Shown piece by piece: positions 34,608 to 45,364 of a stretch of DNA of 64,000 nucleotides (position 1 is its first letter; each line of letters begins with the position of its first letter). Source of the stretch: Corylus avellana (Eukaryota > Streptophyta > Magnoliopsida > Fagales > Betulaceae); NCBI RefSeq assembly GCF_901000735.1, contig NC_081547.1, positions 12,073,156 to 12,137,155 on the forward strand. Reading direction: 5' to 3'. Both the position numbers and the translations under genes were made by a program. Under the pieces are notes generated by a model. The model did not search any database, was not told where the DNA came from, and was given only the letters and a program-made list of their open reading frames with translations.

Positions 34608-36003
34608 ATGCTCAAACCACCTACCCTAGGTTGGGATTCTATCACTCCCTCTCAATGGGTGAGGGATTTCCACCTCCATAGACTTATACCTTTCCCTCCT
34701 AGGAATAGTCCAACCACCTTCCAACTTATCCAACCTAAGAGAAACATCTCTCATCATGGAGATAAGACTCTCCAAATCCGTCCTAGGTGGAATGGTCTTT
34801 TTCTTAAGTGTCTTAGACCTAAGCAAATGACAATGAACTCTAATGTGACCCACTTTGTCACATTGGTGGCACGTAGGGACAAACTTGGTGAAGGTTGCCT
34901 CCTAGCAGGGTCAAGACCCTCAGCCTTAGACTTCAAGGGAATCCAACCCTTTTTCCCTTGGTCAACAACCTTAGGCCCAATCGACTCTAAGACTCTCTTC
35001 CCTTTATCCAACTTCCTAGAACAAGGACTAGGACCATTAAAAACTATAGGGGGCCTCAACAAGAAACAATTCGGTCAAATATGACCAATTTTGCCACAGT
35101 GATAGCAAGTATGAACAAACTTTTGATAAGCTTGTCTTCTATAAGGAGAGACATACCTAGACTTAGATTTAGTCACACAAGGGTTAATACCAACCCTCTT
35201 ACCCTTACACACAACAGGAGGGCAAATGTCATCAACACATGGAGGAGGAGAAAAAATCATTTTTCCTTTGTTGACAAGTGTGGCATTCGAAGAGGAAGCA
35301 ATTTTAATAGAATCAAGCTCACACTTATTTTCAAAGGTTTTCTTGGAACCCAAGATGCAATCAAAATTAATATTAGAAGAGCTACACAATTCATATATGC
35401 AAACATCTTCAAGAGATTTAACTTTATCTACAAGCATCGAGTTCTCATGTTTCAAGGAATCATTAACAACATCAACATCATGCAATTTAACTACCAAGGA
35501 TCCCCTTTCAATCTCAACCTTCTTCAACTTCATGAGAAGTTGATTATAGGCTTCTTGGAGATTAGTCTTCCCAACCAACTCAATGTGTGATATTTCAACA
35601 AGCTTCTTTTCAAGGGAGTTAACATTCTCATTCAACCTAGAATTCTCAGAAGCTAAGAACCCATGCAAGAAATGTGAATTAAATAATTCAACAAGTAAGG
35701 ATTCTATTGAGTCTATCAATTCATTCTCAAGAAATTTAACCTTATCCAGAAGCATTGAATTATCAGACTTTAAAGCATTAACCAAAGCATGTGAATCAGA
35801 AAATTTAACTAGCTAAGTTTCATTTTCATGCTCAGCCTCCTTAAGCATTTTATCAGACAAAATATTCGACACTTGTAATTCCATGCAAAAATTAAAAGGT
35901 TAATGTAGTCTGCTCTAAAGTTCCTCTCCTCTTCGGAATCATCATGAGATGACACACATGAGATCGAGAAAAACCCATAACAAAAGGAGGTCAAGAAAAA
36001 CAC
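34608..36003 (-). pseudogene. Copia gag fragment with two zinc knuckles
   Basis: The minus strand encodes a long coiled-coil-like stretch with repeated SLEKKL / LKHENSMLVDKVKSLE motifs, followed by CYHCGKIGHI, a stop in place of the next residue and PNC, and then CHQCDKVGHIRVHC; both fit the CCHC knuckle pattern C-x2-C-x4-H-x4-C of Gag. Gag binds RNA and builds the virus-like particle of LTR retrotransposons. Stops inside the first knuckle and frame changes between segments show it is dead. A primer-binding site lies just upstream (36031-36047), so orientation and order are those of a copia 5' region. Pol is missing. Confidence 0.7.
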
Positions 36004-36047
36004 TCAAGACGTTAGTCCAAACACGTGTGAACCCGCTCTGATACAAA

Positions 36048-37533
36048 TTGATAAAATACAAGGATCATGTTCTACTCCCAAAACAAATGCATAAGCAATA
36101 TAGATAACCAAATTAAATAGTTATGCTCAATATTAAATCAATCATAGATATAGAAATATCCATACAACCACAACACAAAGAATTGTTTCTAAAGTAGAAA
36201 ACAATTTGAACACATCAAAGGTAAAAACCACTCCGGGGCAGTCAAACCCAAGAAATCACTAAATGAAGATTTAGAGTTACAGACTAGACGATACTCACAA
36301 CGTTGAAGGTCTTTAGACTTAATAAGAACAACAAGCTTCCCAACTTGTCTCCATCCTGACCATTTTCACGGAGTGCATTTCCTCACCGACCCTTTCGGTA
36401 GACTTATTCCTTTAAGCAACCAACAAAGCAATCTTTGTATGGATGAACGAACAGGTAACACGCCAATCAAAAGCAAAGGACAGCCCGAAACTTTATCACG
36501 TCCTCTCTTGAACAAACACTCCTGAGACACAGCCCCAAAAAGACCCTTTCGGTAGGCTTCTTCCTTTAAGTAACCTGCAAAGCAATCTTTGTATGGATGA
36601 ATGAACAGGCAACACGCCAATCAAGAGCAAAGGATAGCCCGAAGCTTTATCACATCCTCTCTTCATCAAACAATCCCGAAACATAGTGCCCAAAGAGAAA
36701 CTTTGAGACTACACAGAGAAAAATACTTCCCAAAAAGTTTACAGTGAACAGTGACAGGAAAATCTTTTTATAGGAGAAACATTTTACTCTTCATGTCCTA
36801 ACGAGACTCATTTCTCATTAACACAAGATGAACAAAATAATAGATCTGAGAAATCCACGTCTTAACAGAAGCAATGCCATTAGAACCGGAAGCAGAAATG
36901 ACTCATCCCCATCACATGTCTCGTCCTGATGCTCCATCTGACGAGAAAATAGGAAGTGACAACAAAAAACTAATCAACGTATTTGAGCCTAACATTTTCA
37001 CCCGAGCTCCAAATGATGCAAACTCAATGTCTCTAGAAACCACTTTCCCTGATCTACATCTTTGTCACTAAAGGGATTCTTCAAAATTAGACGTTTGCTA
37101 GGTCAAAAAGGGCTGCCAACTTTTTGCAAAAACTAGCGGCGTCCTAACGAGAATTCAACTCCATTATGACGGGAATTTGGTAGCAACTTACTGTTTTCTC
37201 ATCACGTGTCTAGTCATGATGCCCAAGTGACGAGAAAAACATTCCCAAGTGACCCAATCACTTCCAAGTGATGCGCAAGTGATGTCCGGGTAACGGAACA
37301 TTGTAGAACACTTTCGTTGACACATCCAATGATTTTCCATTAAGAGCAATGGGAAGATAAATCATAGAAGCAAATCACATAATCCTGCCATGAGCCCATT
37401 TAGACACCCCATCCAATAGGAAAAACAAAGAACTCTATCAAACATCCAATCTTCACCCCGACACATAGGGAAGAATAAGAAATTACAAACAAATGTCTTG
37501 ATCATTAAATAAGGCCAAAATAAACCTAACAAT
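36048..37533 (-). mobile_element. Copia LTR (minus orientation) with primer site and polypurine tract on its two sides
   Basis: In minus direction a purine tract gggggaga (37534-37542) precedes TGTTAGGTTTATTTTGGCC, and the far end ttatca is followed by gtatcagagcggg (36031-36044), a tRNA-type primer site. An LTR with a PPT before it and a PBS after it is expected between two tandem elements or after LTR-LTR recombination. A shorter copy of the LTR start is repeated at about 37534-37655, where the block meets tnp2 sequence. Contains a 154-bp tandem duplication (36391-36698). Confidence 0.6.
36391..36698. repeat. 154-bp tandem duplication inside the copia LTR
   Basis: Two copies start cctttcggtag (36391 and 36545) and share tctttgtatggatgaa and cacgccaatcaa. 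They differ at many positions, so the duplication is not recent. Overlapping open frames in both are shadows of the repeat. Confidence 0.85.
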
Positions 37534-37660
37534 CTCCCCCTTTGGCCATTTATTGACAAAACCCAAAACTCCTCCAATCTTTACCCTAACACAAGGGAAA
37601 GGAATGGGAAAATACAAACACATATTTTGATCATTGACTAAGGCCAAATAAAACCTAACA

Positions 37661-39213
37661 CCATCCTTTGTGTGCTTATCAGCATGCCACTTCAAGTGTG
37701 AAGCGGTCTTATGTGACATGAACACATTATAAAAAAATTAAAAAAAAAAAAAAAAAGATGTTTTAACAGCATTTTTTAAATGTCGCTAATCACATAATAA
37801 ATGCAAAGAAATATGATCTAGGTTTATTTCCTAACTTATTTTTTTGTGTTAGCAACGCAATGCCAAGGAATTTTATCTGGCATGTTTTTTTGTTGACATT
37901 AAGTTCATCCTGGCGTATGCTCATGCGCTAGCAAAATTTGAAACTTTAATGACACATACTCATGCGCTAGGAAAATTGAAACTTTAATGGTACATGCTCA
38001 TGCAACAGAACTTTAAACTTTAATGGCACATCCCATGCGCTAGAAAAATTGTGGCACATGCCTATGCACTGTGAACAATAAAAATTTAATGGCATATATT
38101 CATATGCCAGGAAAATTGAAACCTTAATGACACATACTCAAGCGCTAGAAAAATTGGAACTTTAAAGGCACATGATCATGCGCTGTGAAGCTGCATTATT
38201 TCTAGCACATGCCCATGTGCCAGGAAGCTTAACCTTTCCAATATTGATTTCGAAGGAAACCATCACAATACCTTTTCTAGTTTTCTTTTCAAATTTCAAG
38301 ACGAATCATCATCCCCACCCTTAAGCTGCTTCCACTTTGACGCATCTCATTTTGTACAGCTTTCTAATTTCTCATTGTCCTTCCAAAACAACATAAAACC
38401 ATTGCGACATGACGAAATCTTCTCCAATCCCAGCCTGAATTCATTTAATCATTAAGGCATGAAGGAAACCTCTCGTATCGAAAATAACAATTGGAAATTG
38501 ATGGAGAGAGGTTAGTATAGATTAATTAGTTCTGTTGTGGACCTCTGAAGGAATGACACCATTGAACAGAATTGATAGGTTTTATCAGCAATACCCTAAG
38601 TGAGATAGGCAACTGGGTTGCTGACTTGTACAGTACATATTGGATCATAAGGAAAGCTAACCGTAAAATATGGAAGTTGGGTAAATACTCTATTTAGAAG
38701 ATCCGAATAATATATGATGGACCTATGCAGCTCGCGAAGATGATCTCCAATAGATCTCATCATTTGCCTTGTTTTATATCCGAATCCAACAACACTTTGA
38801 TGATAGTCGAATCACAATATGCAAGAAAATCATTTATTGTCCACATAAACACCGCACGCATTATAAAGTTACATTTGGACGATGCATCATAAGTTAGTAC
38901 TTTGACATTTCATAACTCCTTCATTGCGGATATTAAAGGCTCTAGGTAGACTTCTATCTTCATTCTAGGTGAAATTGGGCCTGAAATAATCCGGGATAAC
39001 ATTCAAAAACGTTGTTTCATGCACATCCAATGAGGCAAATTGTATTGTACAAACATTGCAAGCCAAATACTGTGAGTAGAGGTCATGTTGCCGAAAGTAT
39101 TAAATCCATCTGACGATAAACCAAAACTAATATAGCATGGCTTAGAGGCAAATTTCGGGTATCGCTCATCAAATTCCTTCCTTGCTAGTCCATCGCCAAG
39201 ATACCTTAGTACC
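37661..39213 (-). pseudogene. tnp2 tandem array, unit 1
   Basis: A 1553-bp unit on the minus strand. Reading direction: from about 39213 down, RYLGDGLARKEFDERYPKF, the NTFGNMTSTHSIW segment, then DFLAYC; next a fresh copy of CMLFWKDNE-SKWKQ (about 38250-38460), a minisatellite (37745-38230), and finally HLKWHADKHTKDGV, cut by the copia LTR at 37660. These are pieces of the En/Spm transposase (Transposase_21-type) in the order of the family. Stops and shifts are numerous. tnp2 catalyses excision and insertion of CACTA elements. Confidence 0.75.
37745..38230. repeat. Minisatellite of TGGCACATGCTCATGCGC units (repeated in all five tnp2 units)
   Basis: About ten imperfect 35-40-bp units, each with an 'aatggcacatgctcatgcgc' core and 'aaaattgaaacttt' spacer. 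Equivalent blocks lie at about 39290-39780, 40840-41300, 42370-42830 and 44280-44700. In each case the block sits between codons for ...RL and FMS of tnp2, a place where the plus-strand tnp2 at 61.6 kb is continuous, so it is an insertion that was amplified with the gene piece. Confidence 0.75.
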
Positions 39214-40763
39214 CCATCCTTTGTGTGCTTATCAGCGTGCCACTTCATGTGTGAAATGGTCTTATATGACGTGAACACACCCACAAAAAAAAAAATTAAA
39301 AAAATATATTTTAGTAGTGTTTTTTTCAATGTCGCTAAGCATATAATAAACACTAGAGAATATGATCTTGAGGTTTATATCCTAGCCTATATTTTGTGTT
39401 TGCAACCTAAAAGAATTTTAGCTCGCAGATTTTTTTGTTGCCTTTATGTTCTTTCTAGCGTATGCTAATGCGCTAGAAAAATTTGAAACTTTATTGACAC
39501 ATTCTTATGCGCTAGGAAAATTGAAACTTTAATGGCACAAGCTAATGCGCCAAAATTTTGAACTTTAATGGCAAATGCCCATCCACCAGAAAAATTATGG
39601 CACATGCCCATGCATTACGAATATTAAAACTTTAATGGCACATGTTCATGCGCCAGGAAAATTAAAACTTTAATAGCAAATATTCATGCGCTAGGAAAAT
39701 TGATACTTTCATGACACATGCTCTTGTGCTATGAAGCTGCACTCTTGCTGGTACACGCGCATGTTCTAGGAAGCTCAACCTTTGAAATATCGATTTCGAA
39801 GGAAACAACCGCAATACCTTTGCCAATTTTCTTTTCAATTTTCAAGACGAATCATCATCCCAACCCACAAGCTTCTTTCACTTTGACACATTGAATTTTC
39901 TACAGTTTTCTAACTTCTCGTAGTCCTACCAAAACAACATACAAACATTGCGGCATGATGAAATATTCTTGTATCCCAGTCCGAAGTCCTTAGACCATTG
40001 CAGCATGAATGAATCTTCTCATATCGAAAATAACAATTGGAAATCAATGGAGCAGAGGAAGGTGCAGATTAATTAGTTCCAGTGTGGACCATCAAAGGAA
40101 TAATACCATTGAACATAATTGATAGGTATTATCAGCAATACCCCAAGTAAGATAGGCAACTGGATTGTTGACTTGTATAGTACATATTGGATCATAAGGA
40201 AAACTAACCGTAAAAAATATGGCAGTTGGATAAAAACTCTATTTAGAAGATCCGAAGAATACATGAAGGACCTATGCAGCACGCGAAGATGCTCTCCGAT
40301 AGATTTCATCATTCACCTCATTTTATATCCAAATCCAACAACATTTTCATGATGGTCGAATCACCATATGCAGGAAAATCATTTATTGTCGACATCAACA
40401 CCACACGCAAAATGAAAATACATTTGGAGAATGCATCATAAGTTGGTACTCCGACATCACATAACTCCTTCAATGTTGTTATTAAAGGCTCTAGGTAGAC
40501 ATTTATCTTCATTCCAGGTGAAATTTGGCCTGAATTAATCAGGAATAACATTCAAAAAGGTTGTTCCAAGCCCATCCAATGAGGCAAATTGTACAATAAC
40601 AACATTACGTGCCAAATACTTTGAATAGAGGTCATGTTGCAAAAAGTATTAAATCCATCTGACGATAAATCAAGACTTATATTGCGTGGGTCAGAGACAA
40701 ATTCCTGGTACTGCTCATCAAATTCCTTTCATGCTAGTGGAAAGTTAGGATAACTTAGTACCA
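39214..40763 (-). pseudogene. tnp2 tandem array, unit 2
   Basis: 1550 bp, same order as unit 1. The clearest coding stretch is at 39003-39353 on the minus strand just across the unit start (HMKWHADKHTKDGV then LRYLGDGLARKEFDERYP); within this unit INVYLEPLITTLKELCDVGV and NDFPAYGDS (40318-40551) are visible. The minisatellite occupies about 39290-39780. Degenerate. Confidence 0.75.
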
Positions 40764-42294
40764 CATCCTTTGTTCGCTTATCAGCGTCTCACTTCATATG
40801 TGAAACGGTTCTATATGACATGAACACACTATTCAAAAAAAAAAATAGTAGTGTTTTTTAAATGTCGCTAATCACATAATAAATGTTAGAAAATATGATC
40901 TTCCGGTTTATTTCCTAGCCTATTTTTTGTGTTAGCAACGAAGTGCCAACGAATTTTAGCTCGTTGATTTTTTTTTTGTTGCCTTTAAGTTCTTCCTAGC
41001 GTATGCTCATGCGTTAACAAAATTTGAAAGTTTAATGTCACATGCTCATGGGTTAAACAAAACTTGAATGGTACATGCTCATAAGCTAAAATTTTAAACT
41101 TTAATGGCACGTGCCCATGCGCCAAAAAAATTATGGCCCATGCCCATCCCCACGAACATTAAAACTTTAATGGCACAAGTTCATGCGCCAATAAAATTGA
41201 AACTATAATTGCACATACTCATGCACTTGAAAAATTGAAACTTTAATGGAATATGCTCACTCGTTGTGTAGCACCACACTCGGTGGCACAAGCGCATGTA
41301 CTAGAAAGCTTAACCTTTGAAATATCGATTTCGAAAGAAGCCACTGCAATACCTTTGCCAGTTTTCTTTTCACTTTTTGAGACGAATCATCATCCTCACC
41401 AATAGGCTTCTTCCATTTTGACACATTGCATTTTTTACAACTTTCTAACTGCTCGTTGTCCTTCCAAAACAGCATACAAACATTGCGACATGGTGGAATA
41501 TTCTCGTATCCCAACCCAAAGTCCTTCGACCATTGTGGTATGAAGGAATCTTCTTGTATCGAAAATAACAATTGGAAATCGATGGGGGAGAGAAAGGTGC
41601 ATACTAATTAGTTCCGCTGTGGGCCTAAGAAGGAATGACACCACTGAACGCAAGTGATAGGTATTATCAGCAATACCCCAAGTAAGATAGGCGACTAAGT
41701 CATTGACTTGTACAGTACATATTGGATCATAAGGAAAACTAACCGTAAAATATGACAGTAGGATAAAAACTTTATTTAGAAGATCCAAATAATACATAAA
41801 GGACTTATACAGCTAGCGAAGATGATCTCCGATAGATCTCATCATTCCCCTCATTTTATATCCAAATCCAACAACATTTTAATGACGGTCAAATCACTGT
41901 ATGCAGGAAAATCATTTATTGTCGACATCAACGTTGTACGCAATATGAAGTTACACTTGGAGGATGCATCATAAGTTGGTACTCCGACATCCCATCACTC
42001 ATTCAATGCTGAGATTAAAGGCTTTAGGTAAACATTTATCTTCATTACAGGTGTATTTGGGCCTAAAATAATTAGGGATAACATTCAAAAAGGTTGTTTC
42101 ATGCTCATCCAATGAGGCAAATTGTACCATACCAACATTCCTGGCCAAATACTGGTAGTAAAGTTTATGTTGCTGAAAGTATTAAACCCATCTAACGATA
42201 AACCAAGAATGATATTGCATGGGTTAGAGGCAAAACCAGGTACCACTCATCAAATTCCGTACATGCTAGTGGATCGTTCTGATACCTTAGTATC
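40764..42294 (-). pseudogene. tnp2 tandem array, unit 3
   Basis: 1531 bp. The minus-strand frame at 41257-41571 gives CRNVCMLFWKDNEQLESCKKC followed by SKWKKP and KRKLAKVLQW, the cysteine-rich middle of tnp2. It then breaks off at RLSF where the minisatellite begins (about 40840-41300). Stops are present. An additional frame at 41435-41797 belongs to the non-tnp2 spacer found in every unit and is not recognised. Confidence 0.75.
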
Positions 42295-44155
42295 ACATCC
42301 TTTGTGCGCTTATCAGCATGCCAGTTCATGTGTGAAACAATCTTATTTGACATGACCACAATTCAAAAAACAAAAACAAAATTTTGTTGCATTTTTTAAA
42401 TATCGCTAATCACATAATAAATGCTAGGAAATATGATCTTGAGGTTTATTTCCTCGCCTATTTTTTATGTTAGCAACGTACTGCCAATGAATTTTAGCTC
42501 GCTGATATTTTTGTTGCCTTCAACTCCTTCCATGTGCTTGCTCATGGGCCTGAAAAATTTGAAACTTTAATCACACATGCTCAAGCTTTAGAAAAATTGA
42601 AACTTGACTGGTACATGCTCATGCGCTAGAATTTCAAACTTTATTGGCACATGCCCATGCCAAACGAACATTAAAACTTTAATGGCACAAGTTCATGCCC
42701 CAAGAAATTGAAACTTTTATTGCACAAACTTATGCGCTAGGAAAATTGAAATTTTAATGGAACATGCTCATGCACTGTGTAGCACCACACTTGGTGGCAC
42801 ATTCGCATGTGCTAGAAAGCTTAACCTTTGCAATATTGATTTCAAAGGAAACTACTGCAATACCTTTGCCGATTTTTTTTTTTCAATTTTTGAGACAAAT
42901 CATCATCCCCACCCATAGGCTACTTCCACTTTGACGCATCGCATTTTGTATAGCTTTCTAACTTCCCGTTGTCCTTTCAAAACAGCATACAACCGTTGCG
43001 ACATGATGAAATTTTCTCATATCCTAGACTGAAGTCCTTCAACCATTGCAGCATGAAGGAATCTTTTTGTATTGAAAGTAATATTTGGAAATCGATGGGG
43101 GAGAGGAAGGTGCAAATTAATTAGTTCCAGTAGGCGATTGGGTCATTGACTTGTACAGTACATATTGGATCATAGGTAAAACTAAACGTAAAATATGACA
43201 GTTGGATAAAAACTCTATCTAAAATATTCGAAGAATACATGAAGGACCTATGCAGCTTGCGAAGATGATCTCTAATAGATCTCATCATTCGCCACATTTT
43301 ATATCCAAATCCAACAACATTTTGATGACGATCGAATCACCATATGTAGGAAAACCATTTATTGTTGACGTCAACACCGCACACAAAATGAAGTTACATT
43401 TGGAGGATGCATCATATGTTGGTACTCTGACATCCTATAACTCTTTCAATGCTAATATTAAAAGCTTTAGGTATATATCTATCTTCATTCCAAGTGAAAT
43501 TGGGCCTGAAATAGTCAGGGATAACATTCAAAATGGTTGTTTCATGCTCATCCAGTTAGGCAAATTGTATAGTACCAACATTACCTGCCAAATACTGTGA
43601 ATAGAGGTTGTGTTGCAGAAAGTATTAAATCCATCTGACGATAAATCAAGATTGATATTGCGTGAGTCAGACATCCTTTGTGTGCTTATTAAAAGCTTTA
43701 GGTATACATCTATCTTCATTCCAAGTGAAATTGGGCTTGAAATAGTCAGGGATAACATTCAAAATGGTTGTTTCATGCTCATCCAATTAAGCAAATTGTA
43801 CAGTACCAACATTACAGGTCAAGTACTGTGAGTAAAGCTTATGTTGCCGAAGAGAAGTGCTAGGGAGCCAAACAAATGAACCCAGAAAAATTTCCAAACT
43901 AACCTGGCAAGGGTTTTTAAATTAAAAAAAAAAAATGCACTTCTCTCTCCTTTGTCTGCCACTCACGGTCTGCCACGTCAGTTTGAAAAATTTTCTAGGT
44001 TCATTTGTTTGGCTCCATAGCACTTCCCGTTGCCTAAAGGATTAAATCCACCTCACGATAAACCAAGACTGATATTGCGTGGATTTGAGGTAAATTCTAG
44101 GTACCACTCATCAAATTCCTTCCATGCTAGTCCAACGGCAGGACGCCTTAGCACC
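42295..44155 (-). pseudogene. tnp2 tandem array, unit 4, enlarged
   Basis: 1861 bp, longer than the others because it contains a local duplication of about 230 bp (43458-43620 again at 43690-43850) and a 177-bp MITE (43852-44028). Otherwise the same landmarks occur: cysteine-rich middle, minisatellite at about 42370-42830 and the EIGPEIV/'SLGMKIDVYLKL' stretch. Strongly degenerate. Confidence 0.7.
43852..44028. mobile_element. 177-bp MITE with 9-bp TSD
   Basis: Ends gagaagtgctagggagcc and ggctccatagcacttccc are inverted copies; the arms extend through aaacaaatgaacc / ggttcatttgttt. The flanks GTTGCCGAA (43843-43851) and GTTGCCTAA (44029-44037) agree at 8 of 9 positions. Other array units show the uninterrupted site ttgccgaaagtatta, which confirms the insertion. 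Confidence 0.9.
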
Positions 44156-44884
44156 GCATCCTTTGTGTGGTTATCAAAGTGCCACTTCACGTGTGAAATG
44201 TTCTTATGTGACATGAATACACTATAAAAATTTAAAAAATAAAAGAAAAGTAAAAAAAATAAAAAGATGTTTTAAGAAAGTTTTTTAAATGTCACTAATC
44301 ACATAATAAACACCAGGAAAAATTATGGTGGGTTTTATTTCCTAGCCTATTTTTGTGTTAGCAACCTAGTGCCAAGGAATTTTAGCTGGCAGATTTTTTT
44401 GTTTCCATTAAGTTCTTCCTAGCGTATGCTCTTACGCTAGCAAAATTTCAAACTTTAATGACACATGATCTTGCGCCAGGAAAATTGAAACTTTAATTGT
44501 AAATGCTCATGCTCTAGAATTTCAAACTTTAATGGCACATGCCCATTTGCCACGAATGTTAAAACTTTAATGGCACATGTTCATGCACCAAGAAAATTGA
44601 AACTTTAATGGCACATACTCATGCGGTAGGTAAATTGAAACTTTAATGGCACATGCTCATGCGCTGTGAAGTTGCAGTCTTGCTGGCGCATGCCCATGTG
44701 CGAGGAAGCTTAACATTTGCAATCTTGATTTCAAAAGAAACCACCGCAATACCTTCGCCGGTTTTCTTTTTGATTTCTTGATGATTCGAGATGAATCACC
44801 ATCCCCACCCTTAGGTTGCTTCCACTTTGACGCATCACATTTTGTACAACGTTCTAACTTCTTTTTGTCCTTCCAAAACAACAT
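44156..44884 (-). pseudogene. tnp2 tandem array, unit 5, fused to the N-terminal exon
   Basis: Shortest unit. The minus strand gives MLFWKDKKKLERCTKCDAS and WKQPKGGDGDSS, then KRKPAKVLRWF and the minisatellite (44280-44700). To the right it joins directly to the N-terminal region at 44885, skipping the roughly 100 residues that normally lie between these parts of tnp2. Confidence 0.7.
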
Positions 44885-45364
44885 ACAACCATCACATTTT
44901 GGGCATCCTCAGTAGGAGCTTCTTCATCTTGGTGTCCAACTCTATCTTCGACGCCCATTTGAGACTCACCTTCATCTTCCCTAATATTGTGCATGGAGAA
45001 AACATCATGCAAAATGGATTGTATCTCACCAAACAAATTCACATGCATTGGCTTGGGAGCCATATTGTAGCTTTCATGTATTGGTTCGCTAATAATAGGA
45101 GGGTTAGTGGCATGGGCAAGGCTTGGGTAATGTTCCCCATGCATGACCCATGTTGTGTAACCCAACAAAAACCCTCATCCTTCTCCAGACAACAAATGGT
45201 TGTATACATCACAAGGAATTAGTCTTGCAAAAATAACACTTCTTAATTGGCACTTAATTTTCCTAGGTGTTTTTGTCTTATCAAGTGCAAATTCAATAAA
45301 TTTTGAAACACCAATCCTAAACTCTTGGGAGTTCCTAGGCATTGAGATCCAACTCTTTATCCAT
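44885..45364 (-). pseudogene. tnp2 N-terminal region (transposase-associated domain)
   Basis: Reading from 45364 on the minus strand, MDKE, a one-base shift, then WISMPRNSQEF, GVSKFIEFALDKTKTPRKIK and YTTWVMHGEH match the transposase-associated domain that opens tnp2 proteins. The normal CPC...C cysteines are altered (KCQL), so the zinc-binding-like cluster is lost. ILHDVFSMHN is the following conserved DML..F-type segment. The frameshift and stop near 45185 make it non-functional. Confidence 0.7.

Noticed and set aside
34608..35590. Plus-strand frames of 158 and 169 aa
   Set aside because: Shadows of the copia gag coding on the minus strand, where zinc knuckles and coiled-coil patterns are clear.
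37745..38230. Regularly spaced repeats resembling a CRISPR array
   Set aside because: The units are contiguous and imperfect, spacers are not unique, and the context is a plant transposon; it is a minisatellite.
44827..45222. 131-aa plus-strand frame
   Set aside because: Antisense to the tnp2 N-terminal coding; the minus strand gives the conserved domain.
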